From positions 62,001 to 126,000 of the forward strand of contig NZ_FOEF01000013.1 in assembly GCF_900110575.1 (NCBI RefSeq): a stretch of 64,000 nucleotides of DNA, in the 5' to 3' direction. Below the pieces are notes generated by a model, which saw only the letters and a program-made list of their open reading frames with translations, was not told the origin of the DNA and did not search any database. Shown here in pieces: positions 1-7,993 of this stretch. This stretch comes from Amycolatopsis saalfeldensis (GTDB lineage Bacteria; Actinomycetota; Actinomycetes; Mycobacteriales; Pseudonocardiaceae). Each line of letters begins with the position of its first letter. The first letter of the stretch is position 1. The translations under genes were made by a program, and so were the position numbers.

Positions 1-326
1 GGCAGTTCACCGCCGTACGAAGCCAGAACCGCGCTGCGGACGCTCTGCTCGACCCCCGGGAAAGCGCGGGCGTAGACCGCGTCGATCCCGCCGCGCATCC
101 AGCCGTACGAGTTCGCCGGGCTGACCACGGCCTGGGCGGTGACGTCGAGCACCGAGCCGCGGTGCACCCGGACCCGGCCACCGGGATCGGCGAGGGTGGA
201 GAGGGCATCGGTCCACGCGGCGGCAAGCGGTTCATCGACGGCGCACAACACCAGTTCCGGCGCCCGCGGCGAGGCCGGCGCACCGACGTCTTCGCGCCCG
301 GTGTGTGTGCCCGATTCGGCGGTCAC
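1..326 (-). CDS. Macro-domain (ADP-ribose-binding-like) protein, 3' part missing
   Basis: Reading the minus strand from a GTG at 326 gives 108 codons that run off the left edge. After a non-conserved N-terminus the protein has VVSPANSYGWMRGGIDAVY at about residues 72-90. This is the signature loop of macro domains that bind ADP-ribose or related nucleotides (VVSPANSFG.MDGGID). The stretch before it looks like the first beta-alpha unit of the fold. The ligand and any hydrolase activity cannot be judged from the fragment. An ATG at 337 is out of frame and soon meets a stop, so GTG is the better start. It is divergent from pheA, with about 100 bases between them. Confidence 0.72.
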   Translation of the reverse strand, partial: MTAESGTHTGREDVGAPASPRAPELVLCAVDEPLAAAWTDALSTLADPGGRVRVHRGSVLDVTAQAVVSPANSYGWMRGGIDAVYARAFPGVEQSVRSAVLASYGGEL

Positions 327-423
327 GGCTCTAGCATGGCAAAAAACGCCACCCGGCGTAACCGGTTGGCGTACCGGCTGTCCGAGTGAAAGTCGCCACG
401 TGCGGGGTAAGTAGCCTGGCGAG

Positions 424-1329
424 GTGTTGCGGATCGCGTACTTCGGCCCCCAGGGCACCTTCACCGAACAGGCCGCCCGGGCGCTCGCGCCCGGCGAGGA
501 CCTGGCCCCCTACGAGACGGTCCGGCTCGCGCTCGCGGCCGTGCGCGAAGGCGCCGCGGACGCCGCGTGCGTGCCGATCGAGAACTCCGTCGAGGGCGTG
601 GTGCCGACGACGCTCGACGGGCTCAGCGACGGCGAGCCGCTGGTCGCGGTGGCCGAGACGATCCTGCCCATCCACTTCAGCGTGCTGACCCGCCCGGGCG
701 GGGGCGAGGTCAAGACCGTCGCCAGCCATCCGCACGCGCTCGCGCAGGTGCGCGACTGGGTGGAGGCGAACCTGCCGGGCGCCACGCCGGTGGCGTCGTC
801 CTCCACCGCGGGCGCGGCCGTCGGCGTGGTCAACGGCGACTTCGACGCGGCCGTCTGCGCGCCGGTCGCCGCCGAGCACTACCCGCTGGAGGTGCTGGCC
901 ACGGGCGTCGCGGACGTCCACGACGCGCAGACGCGCTTCCTCATGGTCCGCCGCCCCGGCGAGCTGCCCGCCCCGACCGGCGCGGACCGGACTTCGATCG
1001 TCGCGGCGGCGGTGAACCGCACCGGCACGCTGGCCGAGCTGCTCGCGGAGCTGGCCGGCCGCAGCATCAACCTCACCCGCCTCGACGCGCGGCCCACGCG
1101 CAACAACTTCGGCGAGTACCGCTTTTTCATCGACTTCGAGGGGCACGTCGCCGAGCCCCGGATCGTCGACGCGATGGCCGCCCTGCGCCGCCGCTGTCAC
1201 GTGCGGTTCCTCGGTTCGCACCCGCGTGCCGACGGGGTCGTGGCCACCATCGAGCCGGGGGCCGGCAACCAGGATTTCCTCGACGCGCAGGCCTGGGCCG
1301 ACGCCGTGGTGAAGGGGGAAGGCGCGTGA
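424..1329 (+). CDS. pheA: Prephenate dehydratase
   Basis: Converts prephenate to phenylpyruvate, the committed step of phenylalanine synthesis, in the cytoplasm. The 301-residue protein has the monofunctional layout. A periplasmic-binding-like catalytic domain covers about residues 3-178 (IAYFGPQGTFTEQA near the start, TRF at 170-172, the catalytic Thr-Arg-Phe motif). An ACT regulatory domain lies at about 190-265 (GTLAELLAEL, then the Phe-binding region ARPTRNNFGEY). The GTG start at 424 places the conserved LRIAYFGPQG at the N-terminus. The stop overlaps the start of the next gene by four bases, so the two are probably translationally coupled. Feedback inhibition by phenylalanine through the ACT domain is expected from the family. 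Confidence 0.96.
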   Translation: MLRIAYFGPQGTFTEQAARALAPGEDLAPYETVRLALAAVREGAADAACVPIENSVEGVVPTTLDGLSDGEPLVAVAETILPIHFSVLTRPGGGEVKTVASHPHALAQVRDWVEANLPGATPVASSSTAGAAVGVVNGDFDAAVCAPVAAEHYPLEVLATGVADVHDAQTRFLMVRRPGELPAPTGADRTSIVAAAVNRTGTLAELLAELAGRSINLTRLDARPTRNNFGEYRFFIDFEGHVAEPRIVDAMAALRRRCHVRFLGSHPRADGVVATIEPGAGNQDFLDAQAWADAVVKGEGA

Positions 1330-1943
1330 GGCTGCTGCTGGTCCGCCACGGTCAGACGTCCGGGAACCTGCGGGGCGCGCTGGACACGGCGTTGCCCGGG
1401 CCGCCGCTCACCGAGCTGGGGCAGGAGCAGGCGCGGGCACTCGCCGAACGGCTGGGCGGCGAGCCGATCGTGGCCGTGTACGCCTCGCAGGCCACGCGCG
1501 CGCAGCAGACCGCCGCGCCGCTGGCCGAGGCGCTGGGCCTCGAGGTGCAGGTGATCGAGGGCGTCAAGGAGGTCGCCGCCGGAGACCTCGAGGACCACAC
1601 CGGCCGCGAGTCGATCGAGATTTACATGAAAACCGTCCGCCGCTGGACGCTCGGCGAGCTGGACGCGCGGATCCCCGGCGGCGAGTCGGGCGCGGAGGTC
1701 CGGGCCCGCATGCTCCACGCGGCCGCCGAGCTGCGCGCGAAGCACGAGCACGACGGTCCGGACGCCACCGTCGTCCTGGTCAGCCACGGCGGGGCGATCC
1801 GGCTGGGCGCGGAGTGGCTCGCGTCGAACGTGCCGCCCGACCTCGCGAACAGCGCGCTGATCCCGAACACCGCCTTCGTCGACCTGCTCGCCGAGCCGGA
1901 CGGCGGCTGGCGCTGCCTGAGCTGGGTCGACACGCCGCTGTAA
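1326..1943 (+). CDS. Histidine phosphatase family protein (phosphoglycerate-mutase-like)
   Basis: A 205-residue cytosolic member of the histidine phosphatase superfamily. The RHG motif that carries the phosphorylated His is at 7-9 (LLLVRHGQT). The second catalytic His is in VLVSHGGAI at about 154. The arginine of ATRAQQTA and the acidic residue of the family are also in place. Sequence alone does not show whether it is a mutase or a phosphatase of small metabolites; it is short and lacks mutase-specific inserts. The GTG start overlaps the pheA stop (GTGA), so it is co-translated with pheA, an arrangement common in actinomycetes. Confidence 0.9.
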   Translation: MRLLLVRHGQTSGNLRGALDTALPGPPLTELGQEQARALAERLGGEPIVAVYASQATRAQQTAAPLAEALGLEVQVIEGVKEVAAGDLEDHTGRESIEIYMKTVRRWTLGELDARIPGGESGAEVRARMLHAAAELRAKHEHDGPDATVVLVSHGGAIRLGAEWLASNVPPDLANSALIPNTAFVDLLAEPDGGWRCLSWVDTPL

Positions 1944-2098
1944 GGACTCCACTCACGAGTCTTCACCGGGTGGGCCGCCATCAGGCGTTGTAAATTCGCT
2001 GTGTGTCGCCACGTTTTGTCGGAAAATCCCGCCCGGGTCGCCGCCCGCCAGGTGATGAATTCACGGTTCCGGCGCAACCCGGTGCTGTGACCGCACGT

Positions 2099-2112
2099 CC
2101 ACTGAACAGTGG
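2099..2112. promoter_or_regulatory. Short palindrome upstream of the DUF4232 lipoprotein gene
   Basis: CCACTG-AA-CAGTGG is a perfect 6-base inverted repeat lying 29 bases before the ATG at 2141. It could be a repressor site or part of an RNA hairpin. It is short enough to arise by chance in this composition, so this is only a candidate. Confidence 0.25.
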
Positions 2113-2140
2113 TTCACCCCAGCACAGGGAGGCGAGTGAG

Positions 2141-2791
2141 ATGTTCAGTTTCAAGAAACCACGGGTTTCCCTGGTTTTCCTTTCCGCGGCAGGCGCGTCC
2201 GCCGCACTACTGCTTTCCGCCTGCGGTGGCGGCACGACGACCGCGTCCAGCACCACGTCGAGCCCCGCCCCGTCGTCGAGCGCTTCGCCCGCCGCCACGG
2301 CCAGTTCCAGTCCGTCCACTCCGGACAGCTCGGCCGGCACGGGAGCGCCGGCCCCGGCGGCGGGCAACGGCCTGTGCAAGGCCGGTGACGTCTCGCTTTC
2401 GCTTGGCCAGGGCGACTCGGGCGCCGGCTCCAGTTACCGGCCGCTGAACATCAAGAACACCAGCGGCAAGCCGTGCACCATCCAGGGTTTCCCCGGCGTC
2501 TCGTACGTCGGCGGCGACAACGGGCAGCAGGTCGGCCCGCCGGCGTTCCGCGCCGGCGAGAAGGGCGCGGCGGTCAAGCTGAACCCCGGCCAGTCCGCGG
2601 CGGCCGACATCCAGTTCGTCCAGGTGCGGAACTTCGACCCGGCGGTGTGCAAGCCGACCCCGGTCAAGGGCCTGCGGGTCTACCTGCCGCAGGAGACCGC
2701 GTCGAACTTCATCGCCGACCCGGGCACCGGCTGCGCGGGCGGCAACCTGCCCGGCAACCAGCTCAGCGTGAAGACGGTCCACCGCGCCTGA
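2141..2791 (+). CDS. DUF4232 domain lipoprotein
   Basis: A 216-residue exported lipoprotein. The basic N-terminus (FSFKKPR), a hydrophobic stretch and the lipobox LLLSAC (Cys28) direct lipidation and anchoring to the outer face of the membrane. A Ser/Ala/Pro-rich linker (about 33-75) leads to a domain with NTSGKPCTIQGFPGVSYVG and PGQSAAADIQFVQV, matching DUF4232, an actinobacterial extracellular beta-sandwich of unknown function. Conserved cysteines suggest disulphides. The ATG at 2141 is preceded by a good ribosome site (GGGAGG); the longer open frame upstream is not supported. It stands alone, ending tail to tail with the next minus-strand gene. Confidence 0.85.
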   Translation: MFSFKKPRVSLVFLSAAGASAALLLSACGGGTTTASSTTSSPAPSSSASPAATASSSPSTPDSSAGTGAPAPAAGNGLCKAGDVSLSLGQGDSGAGSSYRPLNIKNTSGKPCTIQGFPGVSYVGGDNGQQVGPPAFRAGEKGAAVKLNPGQSAAADIQFVQVRNFDPAVCKPTPVKGLRVYLPQETASNFIADPGTGCAGGNLPGNQLSVKTVHRA

Positions 2792-2794
2792 GGC

Positions 2795-3262
2795 TCAGCC
2801 GCGCGCGCAGAGCTGCTGCACGGTGACGATGGCGGCCTGCCCGGCGACACTGTCGAACCGGCTGGTCACCACCATCTGGTTCACCGTGCCGAGGCCCTGC
2901 GCCAGCGGCTGGTACCGGCCGTCGGCATCGGCGGCCGCCTGCGCGAGCTCGTAGGCGGCCGCGACCCGGTGGACGGAGTCGTCGGAGAGCCGGGTGAAGG
3001 CGGCGGCGCTGTGACCGCCGGTCGTGTCGGGCAGGTGGCCGGCCCGGTACAGGCTCTGGCAGGCCGCCAGCACATCGTCGTTCGCGCCGCCGCGCTGGCC
3101 GGACAGCGACCAGAGCAGGCCGAGCACACAGCAGCCGAGGACGAAGCCGGCGGTGGCGGCCAGCACCAGCGGCCGACGCGCCCGAGGCGCCTTCTCGTCG
3201 AGGTCGGGGTCACCGGTCTGTCTGTCGTCGTCCGGCAGCGGCGGGGTGTCGATTGTGGTCAT
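2795..3262 (-). CDS. Hypothetical single-pass membrane protein
   Basis: A 155-residue protein with a charged cytoplasmic N-terminus (residues 1-30, many Asp/Arg) and one transmembrane helix at about 33-52 (LVLAATAGFVLGCCVLGLLW). An extracytoplasmic helical domain of about 100 residues follows, with two conserved-looking cysteines (LAACQSLY and VQQLCARG) that could form a disulphide. I do not recognise a named family. The ATG at 3262 (MTTIDTPPLPDD) follows a GGAGG-like site; a longer frame to 3322 adds an unlikely N-terminus. It lies 56 bases downstream of the MFS gene on the same strand and may share its transcript. Confidence 0.7.
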   Translation of the reverse strand: MTTIDTPPLPDDDRQTGDPDLDEKAPRARRPLVLAATAGFVLGCCVLGLLWSLSGQRGGANDDVLAACQSLYRAGHLPDTTGGHSAAAFTRLSDDSVHRVAAAYELAQAAADADGRYQPLAQGLGTVNQMVVTSRFDSVAGQAAIVTVQQLCARG

Positions 3263-3318
3263 CGCGTACCTCCGCACCGCCGGGTGATGTGCTATTCCAG
3301 CACCAAAGCCGGGCGGAT

Positions 3319-4560
3319 TCACTGGTCGAGCGGCAGAACTGGCCGTGATGAGGCCGTTTTGTCATCGATGGGGAACCGCCGGAGCGAAGCCGCTGCGAAA
3401 ACCGTGACCGCCAGCAGCGCGACGCCCGACGCGGTGAACGTCCGTCCCGCCGAGCCGAGCGCCTCCGTGAGCAGGCCGCCGAGCAGGGCGCCGACCGGGA
3501 TCACGCCCCAGACGACCGTCCGCCACACCCCGAGCACGCGACCCAGCAGCTCGCCGGGGACCAGCGTGTGGCGAACCGTCGCGAGCACGACGTTCACCGC
3601 CACGATCGCGGCCGCGAACAGCCCGAACAGCAGCGCGGCGGCGACCGGCTGCCGCGTCAGCCCCATTCCGCCGAAGCCCGCGGCGCAGCACAGGACCCCG
3701 CTGACCAGCACCGCCCGCCGGCTGAAGCGGCGGACCAGCCTCGGGGCGAAGGCGGCCCCGGCCAGCCCGCCGATGCCGCCGACGAAGGCGAACAGGCCGA
3801 AGGTCGCGTCGGACAGCTTGAGGTCGTCGAGCGCGTAGAGCACCAGCTGGGCCTGCGCCAGTTCGCTGAGCAGGCTGAGCAGCCCGGCGACGGCGAGCAG
3901 CCGCACCATCAGCGGGCTTCGGCGCAGCCAGCGGACGCCGTCCGCGAGGTCGCTGCGGAAGCGCGTCGGCTCGGCCTGCTTCGGCCGGTAAGTGCCGCCG
4001 AGGCCGAGCAGCACGGCGGCGGCGATCGCGAAGCCGGCCGAGTTGAGCAGGAACGGGAAGGTGGCGAACAGCGCGAAGGCGGTGCTGCCGACCGGTCCGC
4101 CGAGGAACGTCTGGCCGACGATCTCGCAGGCCTGGAGCTTGCTGTTGGCGCCTTCCAGATCGTGCTCGCCGACGACGGCGGGGATGAGCGCGTTCGCCGC
4201 GCTGTCGGCGACCGTCTCGGCCGTCCCGATGAGCAGGGCGGCGACGTAGACCAGCCAGATGCTCACCGTGCCCGCCGCGACGAGCACCGCGACCGAGCCG
4301 CCGATCGCCGCGCGCGCGACGTTCGCGAGCACCATCGCCCGCCGCCGGTCCACGCGGTCCACCAGCGCCCCCGCGATCACGGCGAACAGCAGCCACGGCA
4401 GGAACTGCACGGCCGCCAGCCCGGCGATCAGCACCGGGTCGTGCGTCAGCGTGGTGGCGAGCAGGGGGAACGCGACCTTGCCGACGCCGTCGCCGAGGTT
4501 GGACACCGCGCTCGACGACAGCAGCCACCGCAGCCGGTTGTCAGCGCGTGTTCGACCCAC
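3319..4560 (-). CDS. MFS transporter (multidrug/macrolide-efflux type)
   Basis: A 413-residue polytopic protein with about 12 predicted helices. The N-terminal half has the loop GALVDRVDRRRAMVLAN, the MFS motif-A arrangement between helices 2 and 3, and the overall pattern resembles the MFS_3/MefA-like proton-driven efflux family. The substrate cannot be told. The GTG start at 4560 sits a few bases after GAGG. Upstream lies a 7+7 perfect palindrome and an 8-base inverted repeat (separate entries), so expression is probably controlled by a repressor. The only other gene on this transcript would be the small membrane protein downstream. Confidence 0.88.
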   Translation of the reverse strand: MGRTRADNRLRWLLSSSAVSNLGDGVGKVAFPLLATTLTHDPVLIAGLAAVQFLPWLLFAVIAGALVDRVDRRRAMVLANVARAAIGGSVAVLVAAGTVSIWLVYVAALLIGTAETVADSAANALIPAVVGEHDLEGANSKLQACEIVGQTFLGGPVGSTAFALFATFPFLLNSAGFAIAAAVLLGLGGTYRPKQAEPTRFRSDLADGVRWLRRSPLMVRLLAVAGLLSLLSELAQAQLVLYALDDLKLSDATFGLFAFVGGIGGLAGAAFAPRLVRRFSRRAVLVSGVLCCAAGFGGMGLTRQPVAAALLFGLFAAAIVAVNVVLATVRHTLVPGELLGRVLGVWRTVVWGVIPVGALLGGLLTEALGSAGRTFTASGVALLAVTVFAAASLRRFPIDDKTASSRPVLPLDQ

Positions 4561-4576
4561 GGCGATCCCTCACTGG

Positions 4577-4591
4577 AGTCAGGTCCTGACT
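4577..4591. promoter_or_regulatory. Palindromic candidate operator of the MFS gene
   Basis: AGTCAGG-T-CCTGACT is a perfect 7-base inverted repeat centred 24 bases upstream of the MFS start. Its half-site shares CCTGAC/GTCAGG with the TetR-gene operators near 19,400, but in the opposite arm order. Placement just before the start codon suits a repressor. The binding protein is not identified; no regulator gene adjoins. Confidence 0.4.
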
Positions 4592-4613
4592 GTTGGTGAG
4601 AGTGTAAGTCGAC

Positions 4614-4652
4614 TGTCACCATTCAGTGATCGACTAGTCACGATTGGTGACA
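4614..4652. repeat. Inverted repeat TGTCACCA ... TGGTGACA upstream of the MFS gene
   Basis: Perfect 8-base arms (4614-4621 and 4645-4652) are separated by 23 bases. A third partial copy (TTGGTGA) lies near 4593. This reads like a pair of half-sites for a transcription factor in the MFS promoter region, or a stem-loop after the MFS promoter. The function is inferred only from position. Confidence 0.35.
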
Positions 4653-4719
4653 GATCGGCGCTGGGACGGTCACGAGCTGCCGGAAACGGGAAATCCCGCG
4701 TTCCGAAAATGCGGTTTCC

Positions 4720-5070
4720 TCAGCCCCAGCCGAGGTCGTGCAGGCGCTCGTCGTCGATGCCGAAGTGGTGGCCCAGCTCGTGCATCACGGTGATCAGGAC
4801 CTCCTCGACGACCTGGGCCTCGGTGTCGCACATGCCCAGGATCGGCCGGCGGTAGATGGAGATGCGGTCCGGGAGGACGCCGCCGTAGTCGGAGGTGCGC
4901 TCGGTCAGCGCGATGCCGTGGTAGAGCCCGAGGATGCCCGGCGACTCGGTGTTGTCCTCCTCGACCAGCACGACCACGTTGTCCATCGCCTCGGCGAACT
5001 GGGCGGGCACCTGGTCCAGCGCCTCCGAGACCAGCTCCTCGAAGCGGGCCCGGGTCATCTCGACGGGCAC
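4720..5070 (-). CDS. Zincin-like metallopeptidase family protein
   Basis: A 116-residue cytosolic protein of the small zincin family (Pfam Zincin_1, formerly DUF1025). It carries HELGH at residues 97-101, the HExxH zinc-binding and catalytic motif, followed by FGIDDERL with further acidic ligand candidates. The conserved DRISIYRRPIL strand before the active-site helix is also typical. Physiological substrates are unknown for the family. The GTG start at 5070 is three bases downstream of the septum-formation gene stop; an ATG four codons later is an equally possible start. It is probably co-transcribed with that gene. Confidence 0.87.
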   Translation of the reverse strand: MPVEMTRARFEELVSEALDQVPAQFAEAMDNVVVLVEEDNTESPGILGLYHGIALTERTSDYGGVLPDRISIYRRPILGMCDTEAQVVEEVLITVMHELGHHFGIDDERLHDLGWG

Positions 5071-5073
5071 GGG

Positions 5074-6045
5074 TCAGCCGCCGCCGGAGGAGCTGGGCGG
5101 CGCCGACGACGAGGCCGGCGCCTTCGAGGTGTCCTTGACGCTGCCGGTCACGGCCTGGAACCCGCTGTTGTCGGCCAGGGTGGCCGCGGCCTTGCAGTTC
5201 ACCTTCGTGGACCCGGCGTCCCAGCTCTCCTGCTCACGCAGGTCCCAGCCCAGGATCAGCTTCTTCTGGCTGAGGTCGGCGCCGCCGGTGTAGGTCTTCG
5301 CGGCGTCGGCGCACGCGGTGTCGAGCCAGGCGCTCTGGTCCTTCTGGCTCGGGTAGCCGTCCTTGAACTTCGAGGCCAGGTCCAGCGTCGCGATGATCTC
5401 GTACGAGTGCGGCCGGCCGCAGTCGATCGGGTCGCCGATGCCCTTGCCGGCCAGCGCCAGGCAGGTGCCCGGCGCCCAGACCAGCGACTGGTCCTGGTCC
5501 TTGGCCGCCCCGGTGGTCGGCTGGAGGCCGCCGCCCGGGCCCGCCCACTGCAGGCCGCAGCGCAGCTGGCGGTCGCCGTTGCCCCACTGGTCCGCGGTCG
5601 GGCGCAGCAGGTTCGTGGTGAGCTTGCCGTACGGGTCGAGCGCGTGGCCGAGGTACGGGCGGACGTCGGCGTTGCACTTGTCCTGCGCGATCTGCTGCCA
5701 CTGGTCGAGGTTCGGGAACGGCGCCTGGGCGTTGAACTGCGCGCCGATGTCGACCGAGCTCGTCACCTCGAACAGGTGCGGCTGGGTGCAGAGCACCTTG
5801 TGCGCGTCCGACGCGTCGGCCGCGGCCCAGGTCAGGCAGCTGCCGGGCGCCGCGTGGAAGGCCTCCTGGGCGGCGGCGTTGAGCTTGCCCTCGCCCCCGC
5901 CGGACCCCCCGGCGAGGCCGTCGCTCCAGGAGAACGTGACACTGAGGGCGAGCGCGATGATGGCGCCCAGGAACACCCCGGCCATGACCACACGGGTGCT
6001 CAGGGTCTGCAGGGGCGGACGGAACCGCTGGGCGTCGGGAGGCAT
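5074..6045 (-). CDS. Septum-formation-domain membrane protein
   Basis: A 323-residue protein with a short cytoplasmic N-terminus, one transmembrane helix at about 18-40 (VVMAGVFLGAIIALALSV) and two extracytoplasmic repeats. Each repeat contains a 'PGSCLTW' or 'PGTCLAL' element and an 'HLFEV' or 'HSYEI' element with paired cysteines. This is the pattern of the actinobacterial Septum_form domain, linked to division but poorly characterised. The tail is Ser/Pro rich. ATG at 6045 is chosen because the conserved protein begins there; the same frame stays open for another 2 kb upstream only because the strand is GC rich. It is divergent from the DUF1190-like gene. Confidence 0.82.
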   Translation of the reverse strand: MPPDAQRFRPPLQTLSTRVVMAGVFLGAIIALALSVTFSWSDGLAGGSGGGEGKLNAAAQEAFHAAPGSCLTWAAADASDAHKVLCTQPHLFEVTSSVDIGAQFNAQAPFPNLDQWQQIAQDKCNADVRPYLGHALDPYGKLTTNLLRPTADQWGNGDRQLRCGLQWAGPGGGLQPTTGAAKDQDQSLVWAPGTCLALAGKGIGDPIDCGRPHSYEIIATLDLASKFKDGYPSQKDQSAWLDTACADAAKTYTGGADLSQKKLILGWDLREQESWDAGSTKVNCKAAATLADNSGFQAVTGSVKDTSKAPASSSAPPSSSGGG

Positions 6046-6138
6046 CGATACCCATGATGCCCGCGCCGCACGAGCCGTGCGCGATCCGGGTCGATAGTCT
6101 GGACATGGTTTCGCGGTGCGGGGGATTACGGAGCGCAG

Positions 6139-6759
6139 ATGACGCAGGACGACAACGTGGGGCAGCAGCCGCCCGAAGAGCCGGCCCAGCGCGGTTCGAT
6201 GAGGTTCCAGGACGGGAGCACGCAGCCGCGTGAGCCGTCGCTGGCCGAGCAGCGTGCCCGTCGGCAGGCCATCGCCGACCAGGAGCGCGAGGAACAGGAA
6301 GCGCAGGCCGCGGCCTTGGTCGCCGGCCGCAAGGCGGCGACCAAGCGCAAGATCCTGATCGGCAGCGGCGTCGTCGTCGGCCTGGCCGGGCTCGTCGGCA
6401 CCTTCTACACGGTCGCGAGGCCGACCAACACGACGGCGGTCTGCACCGACGCCAGCGGAGTGGTCCAGCCGGACGAGAACTGCGACGAGAGTTACGTCAG
6501 CAGCCACCACGGCTACTCCAGCGGCGGATTCTGGTTCATCCCGTTGCCCGGCGGCGGCTTCTCCCAGTACCGATACAACTACGGCGGCACCGGCAACATC
6601 GGCCAGCGCGTCTCCGGCGGCTCGTTCAGCGCGCCGTCCGGGAACACCAACGTCTCCACCAAGTCGGGCAAGTCCGTGCAGCGCGGCGGGTTCGGCATCA
6701 GCGGCAAGAGCGGGACGTCCGGCGGCACGGGCGGCACCGGCAAGAGCGGGGGCTCGTAG
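6139..6759 (+). CDS. DUF1190/YgiB-like membrane-anchored glycine-rich protein
   Basis: A 206-residue protein. It has a charged, possibly coiled N-terminus (many Glu/Gln/Arg, about 30-70) and one membrane helix at about 74-92 (ILIGSGVVVGLAGLVGTFY). After it come two cysteines (CTDASG, ENCDES), SSGGFWFIPLPGGGF, and a Gly/Ser/Lys tail with VQRGGFGISGKSG. From memory, E. coli YgiB and YjfM (DUF1190) share the order Cys pair, 'SGSFWMPL' and 'RGGFG' near the C-terminus. Genes of that family sit next to glutathionylspermidine-synthase-like genes there too. The stop abuts the next start directly, so the three genes to 8446 form an operon. Assignment is by motif order and context, not alignment. Confidence 0.65.
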   Translation: MTQDDNVGQQPPEEPAQRGSMRFQDGSTQPREPSLAEQRARRQAIADQEREEQEAQAAALVAGRKAATKRKILIGSGVVVGLAGLVGTFYTVARPTNTTAVCTDASGVVQPDENCDESYVSSHHGYSSGGFWFIPLPGGGFSQYRYNYGGTGNIGQRVSGGSFSAPSGNTNVSTKSGKSVQRGGFGISGKSGTSGGTGGTGKSGGS

Positions 6760-7926
6760 GTGTACCGGGATCGCAGCGAACCGCGCCGGGACTGGCAGCG
6801 GACCGTCGAGGACCAGGGACTGGTCTACGGCACCCCGGCCAGGGACGGCGCCGGCAAGGCGCGCCCGTACTGGGACGAGTCCGTGCACTACGTGTTCAGC
6901 ATGGACGAGGTCCTCTCGCTGGAGGCCGACGTCGAGCTGCTGCACTCCATGTGCCTGGAGGCCGTGGACAACGTCGTGACCACCGAGGGCTACCGGCGGT
7001 TCGGCATCCCGGAGTGGGTCTGGCCCCACATCGCCGAGTCGTGGAAGCGGCAGGACCCGCACGTGTACGGCCGTTTCGACCTGCGTTACGACGGCAAGTC
7101 GCCGGCCAAGATGCTGGAGTACAACGCGGACACGCCGACCACGCTGCTCGAGGCTTCGGTGCTCCAGTGGCACTGGAAGACGGACGTGTTCGAGGGCGAC
7201 GACCAGTGGAACTCCATCCACGAGAAGCTGGTCGAGCGCTGGCGGGAGATCGGCGACAAGCTGCCGTCGAACGAGCTGCACTTCACCTGGTCCTCGGCCG
7301 ATCCGAGCGGCGAAGACCACGTCACCACCGCGTACCTCCAGGAGACCGCCGCCGAGGCCGGGCTCGACACCGTGGGCCTGGCGATCGAGGAGATCGGCTG
7401 GGACCCGGTGCTCAAGCGCTTCGTGGACCTCGCCGAGGCGCCGATGTCCACGGTCGTGAAGCTCTACCCGTGGGAATGGGTGGTCGACGAGGAGTTCGGC
7501 CGCTTCGCCGTGGAGACGATGCCGCGCACGCTGTGGGTCGAGCCGCTGTGGAAGATGCTGCTGTCGAACAAGGCGCTGCTGGCGGTCCTGTGGGAGAACT
7601 ACCCCGGGCACCCGAACCTGCTGCCCGCGTTCACCGACGACCCCGGCCTGCTCACGGAGTACGTGCGCAAGCCGAAGCTGGGCCGTGAGGGCGCGAACGT
7701 GCAGATCGTCGCCACCGGCTACGAGACCCAGACCGACGGCGTCTACGGCGCCGAAGGCTACGTCTACCAGGCGTTCGACCCGCTGCCGGAGTTCGACGGC
7801 TACCGGCCGGCGCTGGGCGCGTGGATCGTCGGGGACGCCTCGGCCGGGCTGGGCATCCGCGAGACCAGCGGACTGGTGACGGACGACGGTGCGGCATTTG
7901 TCCCGCACCGCATCCCCGAGTCGTGA
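6760..7926 (+). CDS. Glutathionylspermidine-synthase-like ATP-grasp ligase
   Basis: A 388-residue member of the GSP_synth family (E. coli YgiC/YjfC type), an ATP-grasp carboxylate-amine ligase fold. It matches that family's length and landmarks: RFDLRYDGKSPAKMLEYNAD with the substrate-loop acid, TLLEASVLQWHW, EPLWKMLLSNKALLAVLWE, and KPKLGREGANV near the C-terminus, the nucleotide-binding loop. It lacks the amidase half of true glutathionylspermidine synthetase, so the name is only a family label; it more likely ligates an amine or peptide to an unknown acceptor. The GTG start follows the previous stop with no gap. Confidence 0.88.
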   Translation: MYRDRSEPRRDWQRTVEDQGLVYGTPARDGAGKARPYWDESVHYVFSMDEVLSLEADVELLHSMCLEAVDNVVTTEGYRRFGIPEWVWPHIAESWKRQDPHVYGRFDLRYDGKSPAKMLEYNADTPTTLLEASVLQWHWKTDVFEGDDQWNSIHEKLVERWREIGDKLPSNELHFTWSSADPSGEDHVTTAYLQETAAEAGLDTVGLAIEEIGWDPVLKRFVDLAEAPMSTVVKLYPWEWVVDEEFGRFAVETMPRTLWVEPLWKMLLSNKALLAVLWENYPGHPNLLPAFTDDPGLLTEYVRKPKLGREGANVQIVATGYETQTDGVYGAEGYVYQAFDPLPEFDGYRPALGAWIVGDASAGLGIRETSGLVTDDGAAFVPHRIPES

Positions 7927-7993
7927 TAAAACCCTCCCTGATCCGCTTTTCGCCTGATCCGCACGAATCGTTCTGATCGTTCTGGGAGACGTT

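Noticed and set aside
6760..7926. Glutathionylspermidine synthetase in the literal sense
   Set aside because: The amidase domain is absent, and actinomycetes use mycothiol rather than glutathione; only the ATP-grasp ligase family is supported.
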